This document shows positions 1 to 8,196 of a DNA stretch of 14,863 nucleotides, in pieces. A model generated the notes under the pieces. That model was not told the origin of the DNA, did not search any database, and was given only the letters and a program-made list of their open reading frames with translations. A program made the position numbers and the translations under genes. Each line of letters opens with the position of its first letter. Position 1 is the stretch's first letter. Source of the stretch: Anaerolineae bacterium (GTDB lineage: Bacteria > Chloroflexota > Anaerolineae > 4572-78 > J111); assembly GCA_020433835.1 (NCBI GenBank), contig JAGRBY010000114.1, positions 1-14,863 of the forward strand, in the 5' to 3' direction.

Positions 1-204
1 GTGATCAATAACCGGTTTAAGTTGTGCTATCGGGCTAGGTTGTTTATTTTCAATAAGATGGATTACATCTTCTAGCGTCACTTCTATACCCAAATCATTG
101 CTTTTTCGGAGATGATGACAAAAAGCGAATAATGTTTTTTTAGTGCCGAAACAAAAGAAATAACGACTACTTCCTGGTTTTATGATAGCACAATAGGGTT
201 GTTT
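1..204 (-). CDS. Possible partial leftward gene or gene remnant running off the left edge
   Basis: Reading the minus strand from 204 to 1 gives 68 uninterrupted codons. The translation looks protein-like, for example GIEVTLEDVIHLIENKQPSP near its end, with an aromatic/Cys-rich stretch (SSRYFFCFG) before it. A TAA at 207-205 closes the frame upstream, with two more in-frame TAA codons in the preceding dozen codons. There is no ATG. The first usable alternative starts are a TTG at 93-91 and a GTG near 81. I do not recognise the family. It may be the truncated 5' part of a gene using a weak start, a decayed gene, or chance open frame in AT-rich DNA. It would be divergent from the transporter cluster. 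Confidence 0.25.
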
Positions 205-215
205 TTACGAAGTGT

Positions 216-244
216 TTGACTTTTAGGTTTAATAACAATACAAT
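216..244 (+). promoter_or_regulatory. Sigma-70-type promoter for the transporter cluster
   Basis: A -35 box TTGACT (216-221) is followed after exactly 17 bases by a -10 box TACAAT (239-244). Each box has one mismatch to the consensus. Transcription would begin near 251, leaving a leader of about 88 bases before the ATG at 339. A 10-base perfect palindrome, ttcatatgaa (254-263), sits just downstream of the predicted start and could be an operator, though it may be chance. Confidence 0.65.
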
Positions 245-338
245 ATCGAAAATTTCATATGAATAGCCTCTTCGACCAAACTTACCTCTACCTTAATCAT
301 CAAACACGATAACAGGCTTATGCGTATTGGAGAAAAGA

Positions 339-2459
339 ATGTTTAGAAGCGCACATCCACACCGTCTCCTTTTTCTTATACTTGGAGTGCTTCTTATTGC
401 CACCTTGGCCTGCGGGTTAACGCAAGGCCTTGGAAGTTCTCAAGAAGAACCTACCGTTGCTCTTGAAACGGATAGTAAATCATCTGAAGAAAGTGAATCA
501 CCTTCAGGAGAGAATGATACCGTATCGAGCGAAGAAGCTACTCCTGACAGTAGCGATGCGTCGTCAGCCGATGGCTCGTCATCAACCGAAGATGAGTCGG
601 CAGAAACCACGCGCTCAACCTCGTCGGACCAGATTTTTGTCTTGCCCGGTAGTGAACCCCCTACGATGGACCCGCATCTTAGCGGCGATTCCACCTCGGC
701 GGAATATGTTGTTGAAATCTACAGCGGCCTGATGGCCTACGACAACGAACTCAACTTAATTCCCGATGTTGCCGAAAGTTATGAAATTTCCGAGGATGGT
801 CTTGTGTATACCTTCACCATCCGCGACAACGCCGTTTTCCAAGACGGCAAATCGATCACCGCACCAGATTTCAAATGGTCGATAGAGCGAGCTTGCGATC
901 CGGCTACCGGCTCTCCCACCGCCGATACCTATTTGGGCGATATCGTCGGCTGCCGTGATAAATTGCAGGGCGATGCGGACGAAGTAGAAGGGGTTGTTGC
1001 GGTTGACGACAGCACCTTGGCAATAACCATCGACGAACCCAAAGCCTTTTTCCTGGCCAAGATGACCTATCCGACCGCCTACGTGTTGGATCAGGAAAAT
1101 GTTGAAAGCGACCCTAATTGGGCCTTTGAACCCAACGGCAGCGGGCCTTTTAAGCTGGCTAAGTATGCCCCTGACGAGGGGATTATCCTTTTAGAGCGCA
1201 ACGAAAACTACTACCGCGACCCCAAACCCATTCTGGAAAAGGTGGCTTATCTTATTGATCCGCCGGTTAACGGGATGGCCGCCTATGAAGGGGATACGGT
1301 TCAGGCCGTAATTTTTACCGGCACTGATTTTGAAGATCTTTCGGTTGAATGGGTTAATGAGTTAATTACGGCTTTGACGCAGTCGCTTAACCTTGGCCCC
1401 GACCAGCCGATTTCGTTGTTGGGAGCCGCCCCCTCGGACAGCGGACCGGGCAGCCAGATCATCTTTAATATGCCGGAAGCTGTCGGAACCCGTCTTTCTT
1501 CGGCTGATTTTGCCGGTGACTCTTCTTTAGATGCGTTTGAAATTATTGGGGCTTATGTGCCGCCCGAGCAGGAAAACGTTATAGAGCAGATTCTTGAACC
1601 GTACGGCTTGTCCGGCAGAACGTTCGATGCCATTAATATCGGCACCAACAATCTGAGCCGGGCTACCGATCCCAACAACCCGATTAGCAAAGAGTTGGTT
1701 TCAACCGCCGATTTGAATGTCTCTTATTTAGGGTTTAACGTTAATAAGCCTCCGTTTGACGACCCCAAAGTGCGGCAGGCTTTTAATTTGGCCTTGGATA
1801 AACAGCGTATGGTTAAGATTGTTTTTCAAGGCAATGTCCCGGTAGCCAACGGTATTGTGCCGCCTTCGATGCCGGGCTACGAGAATCCCAATTTGAGCGA
1901 TTTTGAATATGATCCGGAACGGGCGTTAGAACTAATCGCCGAGTCGTCCTATGGTGATGTAACCGAATTTCCGGAAATTACACTGAATATTAGCGGCTCA
2001 GGTGGACGCGCTCCACAAATTATCGAGTCGATTGTGGAATCGTACAAACAAAATTTAGGCGTAGAAATAAGTGTTGAGCAAACACCGTGGGCTGATTTTT
2101 TAGAAGATTTAAACCAGCCCGACCCGTCCTATCAACTGTATCAACTCGGTTGGGTAGCCGATTATCCGGATCCGCAAAATTTCCTGGAAGTGCTTTTTCA
2201 TTCCGGCAGCAGCCAAAACCATGGTCACTACAGCAACCCCGAAGTGGACGCGCTGCTGGACGAAGCCCGACGCACTCAGGATACGGAAGAGCGTTTGGCC
2301 CTTTATCAAGAAGCGGAACAGATGATTTTAACCGACGCGGCCTGGGTTCCCCTTTATTTTGGTGTTGAAAATTGGTTGGTGAAACCCTATGTGCAAGGGT
2401 TTGAAATACCACCACTAAAAATTCCCAAGTTTCAATACATCTCGATTGCAGAACATTAG
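339..2459 (+). CDS. Peptide-type ABC transporter substrate-binding lipoprotein (binding protein 1)
   Basis: Extracellular solute-binding protein of family 5 (SBP_bac_5), expected to capture peptides or related solutes and deliver them to OppB/OppC. ATG at 339 is preferred because GGAGA lies about 7 bases upstream. A longer reading from TTG at 327 would place that ribosome site inside the gene. This gives 706 residues. Residues 1-24 are a signal peptide with a lipobox-like ATLAC, so Cys25 is the likely lipidated residue, although the -3 position is not canonical. Residues 26-97 are a Ser/Glu/Asp-rich linker. The binding fold follows (SEPPTMDPHLS; later NKPPFDDPKVRQAFNLALDK near 470). Unlike the usual family layout, roughly 100 extra residues (about 339-441) lie just before the YLGFN motif. 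First gene of the cluster. The ligand cannot be told from sequence. Confidence 0.9.
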   Translation: MFRSAHPHRLLFLILGVLLIATLACGLTQGLGSSQEEPTVALETDSKSSEESESPSGENDTVSSEEATPDSSDASSADGSSSTEDESAETTRSTSSDQIFVLPGSEPPTMDPHLSGDSTSAEYVVEIYSGLMAYDNELNLIPDVAESYEISEDGLVYTFTIRDNAVFQDGKSITAPDFKWSIERACDPATGSPTADTYLGDIVGCRDKLQGDADEVEGVVAVDDSTLAITIDEPKAFFLAKMTYPTAYVLDQENVESDPNWAFEPNGSGPFKLAKYAPDEGIILLERNENYYRDPKPILEKVAYLIDPPVNGMAAYEGDTVQAVIFTGTDFEDLSVEWVNELITALTQSLNLGPDQPISLLGAAPSDSGPGSQIIFNMPEAVGTRLSSADFAGDSSLDAFEIIGAYVPPEQENVIEQILEPYGLSGRTFDAINIGTNNLSRATDPNNPISKELVSTADLNVSYLGFNVNKPPFDDPKVRQAFNLALDKQRMVKIVFQGNVPVANGIVPPSMPGYENPNLSDFEYDPERALELIAESSYGDVTEFPEITLNISGSGGRAPQIIESIVESYKQNLGVEISVEQTPWADFLEDLNQPDPSYQLYQLGWVADYPDPQNFLEVLFHSGSSQNHGHYSNPEVDALLDEARRTQDTEERLALYQEAEQMILTDAAWVPLYFGVENWLVKPYVQGFEIPPLKIPKFQYISIAEH

Positions 2460-2541
2460 GAGTATTTCGTCGCCTGAGGTCTAGTATTTCAAGCGATGAT
2501 AGGATCAAAAATAACGATCCTCTTGTGGTAAATGCAACATA

Positions 2542-2620
2542 ACCACACAGGACACAAAGAAAACACAAAGTGCAAGAGGACTTTTTGTGTTCTTCGTGTC
2601 TTCTTTGTGACCTCTGTGGT
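2542..2620. repeat. Imperfect palindromic intergenic repeat, CACAAAG/CTTTGTG type
   Basis: The left arm (2542-2571) is complementary to the right arm (2591-2620) at about 25 of 30 positions. The outer 20 bases match best (18 of 20). The loop is 2572-2590. The left arm itself contains acacaaag twice, 11 bases apart. The right arm reads as roughly 10-base units, each carrying GTG. The right end, cctctgtggtaaat (2611-2624), recurs with one inserted base at 2519-2532 (cctcttgtggtaaat), so a piece of the element is duplicated to its left. From memory, similar CACAGAGG/CACAAAG palindromes are scattered in intergenic DNA of Chloroflexota and other phyla. The function is unknown. There is no terminator-type T tract. 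Confidence 0.7.
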
Positions 2621-2730
2621 AAATCGTAGGGCCGGGCGCTGTAGAGATTTCTGAATTTACGACATCGAAATGATGTAAGCAGCCTTAACCCTACCGAATT
2701 TAACAGAGAAAAAGGAGGAGAAGCCTTTGC

Positions 2731-3756
2731 ATGGGAGTTCTATTAGAAGTTAAAGATTTAGTCGTTCATTTCCATACCCAAGATGGGGTAGTTCACGCAG
2801 TTAACGATGTAACCTATACCCTCAATGAAGGGGAAACACTCGGCATTGTAGGCGAGAGCGGCAGCGGTAAGAGTGTACACGCCTTATCGATGTTAAAATT
2901 AATTCCAATGCCGCCCGGCAAAATCGAAAGCGGTCAGGTTCTGTTTGAGGGACAGGATTTGCTCAAGATGTCTGATGAGGAAATTCGTCATATTCGGGGT
3001 GGAAAAATCGCCATGGTTTTTCAAGATCCGATGACCTCCCTTAACCCGGTATTGACTATCGGCAAACAAATTACCGAAGCCCTACAACTCCATTTAGGAA
3101 TGAACGATAAGCAGTCTAAAACCCGGGCCGGAGAACTGCTGGACATGGTAGGTATCCCCGATGCTCATCGCCGGCTGAACGATTATCCTCACCAATTTTC
3201 CGGCGGGATGCGCCAGCGGGTCATGATTGCCATGGGCTTGTCCTGCAATCCGCAGCTGCTCATCGCCGATGAGCCGACCACCGCACTGGATGTGACCATT
3301 CAGGCCCAAATCATCGAACTGGTGAAAAAATTAAAAGACGAGCTAGGCATGGCGATGATCTGGATTACCCACGATCTGGGCGTGGTGGCCGGTATTGCCG
3401 ATACCGTTCAGGTGATGTACGCCGGACGTATTATGGAACGTGGTCCGGTGCGAGCCGTTTTCAAAGATACGCGCAACGCCTATACGCTGGGCTTATTAAA
3501 ATCGCTGCCGCGCCTGGATGCCCAAAAGGGCGCAACCCGCCTGGTGCAAATTTCCGGTTCGCCACCGGATATGCACGTTGATCCCGTGGGCGATCCCTTT
3601 GCCCCTCGCAATCCGTACGCCACACCGCGCTGTTGGGAGGAGAGACCCCCACTGCGGCCGGTTGAAGACGGCGACCCCGACCATCTTGTAGCAGCCTGGT
3701 ACGATTTACGCCAAGCCGTTAAAGAAAAACCGTATGAGGAGGCGATGCAAGGATGA
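2731..3756 (+). CDS. oppD: Oligopeptide/dipeptide ABC transporter ATP-binding protein OppD/DppD
   Basis: One of two ATPase subunits that power peptide import through OppB/OppC on the cytoplasmic face. All nucleotide-binding motifs are intact in 341 residues: Walker A GESGSGKS (41-48), Q-loop Gln98 in MVFQDP, signature FSGGM (156-160), Walker B LLIADE (176-181) and switch His214. The C-terminal oligopeptide-family extension is recognisable ([18 protein letters not shown], then DHLVAAWY). However, the cysteines normally found at the RCPYA and ACH positions are Asn294 and Ala/Trp here, so only Cys301 remains. A strong AAAGGAGG (2711-2718) precedes the ATG. The last four bases, ATGA, are shared with the start of oppF, indicating translational coupling. 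Dpp versus Opp cannot be resolved from sequence. Confidence 0.95.
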   Translation: MGVLLEVKDLVVHFHTQDGVVHAVNDVTYTLNEGETLGIVGESGSGKSVHALSMLKLIPMPPGKIESGQVLFEGQDLLKMSDEEIRHIRGGKIAMVFQDPMTSLNPVLTIGKQITEALQLHLGMNDKQSKTRAGELLDMVGIPDAHRRLNDYPHQFSGGMRQRVMIAMGLSCNPQLLIADEPTTALDVTIQAQIIELVKKLKDELGMAMIWITHDLGVVAGIADTVQVMYAGRIMERGPVRAVFKDTRNAYTLGLLKSLPRLDAQKGATRLVQISGSPPDMHVDPVGDPFAPRNPYATPRCWEERPPLRPVEDGDPDHLVAAWYDLRQAVKEKPYEEAMQG

Positions 3757-4697
3757 GTGCAAATGGTGCCACCTCAAATGGTAAGAATGGCCAACCGCTG
3801 CTGCAAGTTCGCAATTTGGTTAAGCATTTTCCCATCACCCAAGGCATATTTTTTCAAAAGCAAGTTGGTGCCGTTAAGGCCGTTGATGATATAACGTTTG
3901 ATATTTATCCCGGCGAAACCTTGGGTCTGGTGGGCGAATCCGGCAGTGGTAAAAGTACCACCGGTCGCACGGTATTGCAGCTTCACCGGGCCACATCCGG
4001 TTCGGTTACCCTGGATGGTCAAGATTTAACCTCGATGAAGGGCGAAGGGCTGCGCAAAATGCGCCGGCGGATGCAGATGATCTTTCAAGATCCCTACGCC
4101 TCGCTCAACCCCCGCATGACAGTGGGTAATATTGTCAGCGAACCGTTAGAAGTACACGGTCTGTTAAGCGGCAAAGCTCGCCGCGAGCGTGTGCGAGAAC
4201 TGCTGGATATTGTTGGTCTTAATCCTTACTATGTTAACCGCTATCCCCACGAATTTTCAGGTGGTCAGCGTCAGCGTATTGGTATTGCCCGCGCCCTGGC
4301 GGTGCAGCCCGAATTTATTGTCGCCGATGAACCTATCTCGGCTCTGGATGTATCGATTCAGGCTCAAGTCGTCAACCTGCTGCAAGATTTACAGAAAGAA
4401 TTTAACCTGACCTATCTCTTTATTGCCCACGATTTAAGTATGATTCGCTACATCTGCGATCGGGTGGCCGTGATGTATCGCGGTAAAATTGTCGAGTTGG
4501 CCGAGACCAACGAATTGTATGAGAAACCCCTGCATCCTTACACCAAAGTCTTGCTATCGGCCGTCCCTATTCCCGATCCTGATGTTGAAAAAACACGTGA
4601 GCGGCTGATTATGGAACCCAGCTTTGATTATACCGAAAAGGACTCAACCATGACCGAAGTGAGTCCCGGACATTTTGTTGCTACCAGCCGGGTGTAA
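3753..4697 (+). CDS. oppF: Oligopeptide/dipeptide ABC transporter ATP-binding protein OppF/DppF
   Basis: Second ATPase subunit, partner of OppD. In 314 residues it shows Walker A GESGSGKS (61-68), Q-loop Gln112 ([11 protein letters not shown]), signature FSGGQ (168-172), Walker B FIVADE (188-193) and His226 of the switch (FIAHDL). The family normally continues after VPIPDP with a stretch containing a Cys cluster (RCP...C...AC). Here that piece is missing, and the protein passes from [10 protein letters not shown] directly to a tail [13 protein letters not shown] that resembles only the very end of the extension. It therefore has no C-terminal cysteines. The start overlaps the oppD stop as ATGA, with GAGGAGG (3736-3742) as ribosome site inside oppD. 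An inverted-repeat element follows the stop codon. Confidence 0.95.
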   Translation: MSANGATSNGKNGQPLLQVRNLVKHFPITQGIFFQKQVGAVKAVDDITFDIYPGETLGLVGESGSGKSTTGRTVLQLHRATSGSVTLDGQDLTSMKGEGLRKMRRRMQMIFQDPYASLNPRMTVGNIVSEPLEVHGLLSGKARRERVRELLDIVGLNPYYVNRYPHEFSGGQRQRIGIARALAVQPEFIVADEPISALDVSIQAQVVNLLQDLQKEFNLTYLFIAHDLSMIRYICDRVAVMYRGKIVELAETNELYEKPLHPYTKVLLSAVPIPDPDVEKTRERLIMEPSFDYTEKDSTMTEVSPGHFVATSRV

Positions 4698-4711
4698 ACA
4701 GCGTGAAGTCA

Positions 4712-4795
4712 AGACCTGATAGGTTTTCGAAGATACCGTTTTGAGCAAATCTCTGATCTTACAGGGTTTCCGCGTTGGTAAAACCTATCAGGTCT
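4712..4795. repeat. Inverted-repeat element with perfect 16-bp ends
   Basis: The perfect inverted repeat agacctgataggtttt (4712-4727) and aaaacctatcaggtct (4780-4795) flanks 52 bases. It starts 14 bases after the oppF stop. There is no T tract, so a classical intrinsic terminator is unlikely, but the RNA stem would be strong. The sharp ends and intergenic position suggest a dispersed palindromic element or non-autonomous mobile remnant. It is unrelated in sequence to the element at 2542-2620. The remaining 4796-4884 shows no clear promoter; TATATA near 4847 lacks a matching -35. Confidence 0.65.
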
Positions 4796-4903
4796 GGCTT
4801 TCCGGCCACACCTTGCGCTACCACATCCCATGTAACGGGGTAGCCATATATAAGCAACTGTATTATTAGGGTTACCATAAACCACAGGAGGAGTTTTTAA
4901 AGT

Positions 4904-6775
4904 ATGTACAAAAAAATAGCATTGTTTTTTACCATTTTAGCCTTCACAGGCGTTTTGTCGGCTTGCGGTGGCGCTGCAGCGCCGCAGCCGGCCCCGGCTG
5001 AAGAACCGGCTCAAGAAGAAGCAGCCACCGAGCAGGCAGAGGCCGTTCAAGAAGAAGTTGCGGAAGAAGAACCGGTTGCAGAAGAGCCGGTCGCCGAAAC
5101 CGAATCATCCGGTTCCGGTGAGATCGGTGATCCTTTTGATCGCATCACGCTGCGCACAAACGTCGGTAGCGATCCGCCCACGCTTGATCCGGCCTTGGTG
5201 ACCGATACTACCTCAAACTTCTTTGTTCGCCAGATGTTTGTGGGTCTGACCGGTTTCGATCAAAAGGCTCAGGTGGTGCCGGAATTAGCCACCGAATGGG
5301 AAGTGTCGGAAGACGGTTTGCAGTGGACCTTCCATCTGCGCGACGATATTCAGTGGGTTCGCCGCAATGCGGATGGCGAATACGAAGCGCTGCGCCCGGT
5401 AGTGGCCGGCGATGTAGTTTATGCGGTTAAGCGTGCCATCGACCCCAACACCGCTTCTGACTATGCTTACGTACTGTATTATATTAAAGGTGCTGAAGAA
5501 GCCAACACGGCTGATCTGGAAACAGCTGATCTCGAAGCGCTGCTGGGTGAAGTGGGTGTAGAAGCCCCTGATGATACCACCGTGGTCTTTACGTTAACCG
5601 CTCCGGCAGCCTACTTCCCCTCAGTTATGGCGCTGACAACGGCCTACCCGCTCTATCAGGAGGCCATCGATGAGTTTGGTGAGGAATGGATCGAACCCGG
5701 TAATATTGTTACTAATGGTCCATACACCCTTTTAGAGCGCAACTACGGCGCATCGATCTATCTTGAAAAGAGCCCGCTGTGGGTTGATGCTGATAATGTC
5801 CAAATCGAAGTCTACGGCGGCCCCATTATTGCCGAAGCTTCAACCGAAATGGCCCTGTATGAAAGCAATGATATCGACGTTATGGGTTCTGATCCCGGTT
5901 GGGGGCCACCCCTTCAAGATATGGATCGTATCAAAGCCGATCCGGTGCTCAGCCAAGAGCTTTATATCGCCCCTAAAACCTGCACCTACTACTACGGCTT
6001 TGTTGAAACGAAGCCACCGTTTGATGACGTCAATGTTCGTAAAGCTTTCTCGCTGGCGATTGATCGGCAAAGCCTGATTGATAACGTCATTAAAGGCGAG
6101 CAAATTCCGGCCCACTCGTTTGTGCCGCCTGGGATATTTGGTACCGTAGCCGACAACATGGAAATTGGGGCCGAATTACTGGCCGATTACGGCGACCGCA
6201 TTACGGAAGCACAAAATCTGCTGGCCGAAGCCGGCTATCCCGAAGGTGAAGGGATTGATGTTGTGTTAGGCCATAACACCTCTGAAGCGCACGCTCAAAT
6301 TGCGCAGGTTATTCAAGCCATGTGGCAAGAAGCGTTCCCCAAAGCCCAAATCACTATCGAAAACCAAGAGTGGGCCGTTTACCTAGATACGCTCGATCCC
6401 GAGGCACCTGATGAAAACAAACCCAACATCTATCGTTCGGCCTGGTGTACCGACTACCCGGATGCCAACAACTGGCATAATGAGGTGTTTAACTCCAAAA
6501 GCAGCCAAAACTATTCCAAGTTTTTCAATGACGACTTCGATGCTTTAGTATTGGAAGCTGCCTTTGAAACCGATCCGGCCACGCGTGAGAAACTGTATGC
6601 AGATGCAGAGCAAATGCTGGTGGATGAGTATGCAGTCATTGCTCCGATCTACTACTACACCTCCATTCGTATGTTTAAGCCCTGGGTTACCCCCGTGCTT
6701 AGCCCCATTTCCGGCGACCCCATTGCCGAGTGGCGTATCGATGTGGATGCTCAGCGCGAAGCTTTAAGCCAGTAG
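4904..6775 (+). CDS. Peptide-type ABC transporter substrate-binding lipoprotein (binding protein 2)
   Basis: Second family-5 extracellular solute-binding protein of the cluster, 623 residues, of more typical layout than the first. Residues 1-20 form a signal peptide with a canonical lipobox LSAC, and Cys21 would be lipidated. Residues 22-72 are an Ala/Glu/Pro-rich tether. The binding domain begins near residue 81 with TLRTNVGSDPPTLDPALV, includes ELATEWEVSEDGLQWTFHLR, and the conserved TKPPFDDVNVRKAFSLAIDR lies near residue 369. It lacks the roughly 100-residue insertion of binding protein 1. AGGAGGAG (4886-4893) is a strong ribosome site. It sits between oppF and the permeases. A perfect hairpin follows the stop, so this gene may be made in excess of the permeases. 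The ligand is unknown; peptides are the family default. Confidence 0.93.
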   Translation: MYKKIALFFTILAFTGVLSACGGAAAPQPAPAEEPAQEEAATEQAEAVQEEVAEEEPVAEEPVAETESSGSGEIGDPFDRITLRTNVGSDPPTLDPALVTDTTSNFFVRQMFVGLTGFDQKAQVVPELATEWEVSEDGLQWTFHLRDDIQWVRRNADGEYEALRPVVAGDVVYAVKRAIDPNTASDYAYVLYYIKGAEEANTADLETADLEALLGEVGVEAPDDTTVVFTLTAPAAYFPSVMALTTAYPLYQEAIDEFGEEWIEPGNIVTNGPYTLLERNYGASIYLEKSPLWVDADNVQIEVYGGPIIAEASTEMALYESNDIDVMGSDPGWGPPLQDMDRIKADPVLSQELYIAPKTCTYYYGFVETKPPFDDVNVRKAFSLAIDRQSLIDNVIKGEQIPAHSFVPPGIFGTVADNMEIGAELLADYGDRITEAQNLLAEAGYPEGEGIDVVLGHNTSEAHAQIAQVIQAMWQEAFPKAQITIENQEWAVYLDTLDPEAPDENKPNIYRSAWCTDYPDANNWHNEVFNSKSSQNYSKFFNDDFDALVLEAAFETDPATREKLYADAEQMLVDEYAVIAPIYYYTSIRMFKPWVTPVLSPISGDPIAEWRIDVDAQREALSQ

Positions 6776-6818
6776 GCTTTTCTGCTTACGGTTGTTAAGG
6801 CCGTGAGACCGCGTAAAC

Positions 6819-6857
6819 CTAAAAGCGACGCAGCCGTGCAGGCTGCGTCGCTTTTAG
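6819..6857 (+). terminator. Strong perfect hairpin after binding protein 2
   Basis: A perfect 17-bp stem, ctaaaagcgacgcagcc (6819-6835) with its complement (6841-6857), encloses the 5-base loop gtgca. The stem is GC-rich with an A4 run on one side and T4 on the other, so it could act in both directions. The T run is part of the stem and is short. It lies 44 bases after the stop codon, and would attenuate transcription into oppB or protect the upstream mRNA from 3' decay. Confidence 0.7.
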
Positions 6858-6859
6858 CA

Positions 6860-6942
6860 TCAAATTGTTGCTGCACAAAAAAATAAGTCCATGGGACTCG
6901 TTCCTTCTTACTTCGCGATGAGTCTCATAATCGGCAATTTGA
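6860..6942 (+). other. Possible nested stem in the oppB leader
   Basis: An outer 8-bp inverted repeat, tcaaattg (6860-6867) with caatttga (6935-6942), encloses an inner 9-bp one, atgggactc (6891-6899) with gagtctcat (6920-6928), which has one G-U pair in RNA. This would give a two-stem coaxial hairpin between the strong hairpin and oppB. It may be an RNA control element or a repeat remnant. No known riboswitch is recognised. Confidence 0.3.
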
Positions 6943-6979
6943 ACGAAATCGTAAAATCTAACTATCAGGTTACAATGCC

Positions 6980-8050
6980 ATGCTCGCCTATATTATTCGT
7001 CGTTTTTTTTCATCAATACCGGTTATTCTCTTATTGACCTTTGTGATTTTTGCCCTGATGCGAGCCATTCCCGGTGGCCCGTTTGACTTTGTGGGCGATA
7101 AAAGCCTCCCCAAAGCCGTAACCGCCAATCTCGAGCGCCGCCACCATTTAGACTGGCCATTGGGCTGGCAGTTTTCATCCTACGTATTTGGAGACGATAT
7201 TACGGAAGGCGTATGTGCCAGGCTGGCTTTTTTACCCGGCTGCGATGCCGTGCAGGCTTCGGCGGGACAAGGGGTTTCCCAGGGCCTTATTCGCGGTGAT
7301 TTGGGCATGGCCATGAAGCAGCGCGGCCGTACCGTTAATGACTTAGTGGCCGAGTCCTTTCCTATCTCCTTTCAGCTAGGGCTAATATCACTGGCCTTGG
7401 CCATTATCATTGGTATTCCGGCCGGGGTTATATCGGCTTTGCGCCAAAACTCGTGGCTCGACTATACCAGCAGCTTTATAGCGGTTTTAGGGCTATCAAT
7501 TCCCAACCTGGTTTTAGGGCCGCTCATGATCTGGCTTTTCCCGCTGACCTTGGGCTGGTTTGAAGTAGCAACCTGGGGCGCGAAACCCCCTTTCATTTTG
7601 GGTGTGTTTCCGACTAACTTTTTTACCTGGACCTTCTGGTCGCATGCAATTTTACCAGCCTTTACGCTGGGTACGGCCTTTTCTGCCTCGATTGCCCGCT
7701 TGACGCGGGCCAGCCTGTTGCAAGTTATCCGCGAAGATTATATTCGCACGGCCCGGGCCAAGGGTTTGCGTGAACAGACAGTGATGCTTGTGCACGCTCT
7801 AAAAAACAGCCTGATCCCGGTTATTACCGTATTAGGCCCCCTGTTGGTTATTTTAGTAACTGGCACCTTTGTGGTGGAGCAGATATTTGGTATTCCCGGT
7901 ATGGGGAAATATTTTGTAACCAGTATCGGCAACCGGGATTATACGGTTATTACCAGCGTCAGCCTGATCTTTGCCGTGTTGCTCGTGCTGGCTAATCTCG
8001 TGGTCGATATTGTCTATGCCTGGCTCGACCCGCGTATTCAGTACAGTTAA
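6980..8050 (+). CDS. oppB: Peptide ABC transporter permease OppB/DppB
   Basis: First membrane subunit of the importer channel, 356 residues. The typical N-terminus (MLAYIIRRFFSSIPVILLLT, first membrane segment 10-29, then PGGPFD) is followed by the standard multi-span permease core. The cytoplasmic EAA loop EDYIRTARAKGL (252-263) would contact an ATPase subunit, and the conserved end is FGIPGMGKYF...AWLDPR. The extracellular loop after the first segment is enlarged. Residues about 67-105 are extra relative to the usual family and carry Cys79 and Cys88, which could form a disulfide. The ATG at 6975 is out of frame. The ribosome site for 6980 is weak (cagg, 6966-6969), unlike the strong sites of the neighbours, so translation may be low. 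Confidence 0.93.
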   Translation: MLAYIIRRFFSSIPVILLLTFVIFALMRAIPGGPFDFVGDKSLPKAVTANLERRHHLDWPLGWQFSSYVFGDDITEGVCARLAFLPGCDAVQASAGQGVSQGLIRGDLGMAMKQRGRTVNDLVAESFPISFQLGLISLALAIIIGIPAGVISALRQNSWLDYTSSFIAVLGLSIPNLVLGPLMIWLFPLTLGWFEVATWGAKPPFILGVFPTNFFTWTFWSHAILPAFTLGTAFSASIARLTRASLLQVIREDYIRTARAKGLREQTVMLVHALKNSLIPVITVLGPLLVILVTGTFVVEQIFGIPGMGKYFVTSIGNRDYTVITSVSLIFAVLLVLANLVVDIVYAWLDPRIQYS

Positions 8051-8196
8051 TCGCACACTGGCCTGACTGCAACAAAGGTCTATCAGAGCGACAACGCTTG
8101 CTTTGTCCCCACGGTTAGATCAAGCCTTGCTACTGCTCACGTTATTTACCCAATTACCAGAAGACGTAGCCCACGGCTCGTCTGGAGGAGAAATTT

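Noticed and set aside
327..338. TTG at 327 as start of binding protein 1
   Set aside because: It overlaps the GGAG that best serves as ribosome site for ATG 339, and the extra residues add nothing to the signal peptide.
2501..2521. Hairpin aggatc/gatcct after binding protein 1 as a terminator
   Set aside because: Only a 6-bp stem with a 9-base loop and no T tract; too weak to call.
2020..2568. 182-codon antisense ORF opposite the end of binding protein 1
   Set aside because: It overlaps conserved family-5 coding sequence and the intergenic palindrome, and its translation has no recognisable domain.
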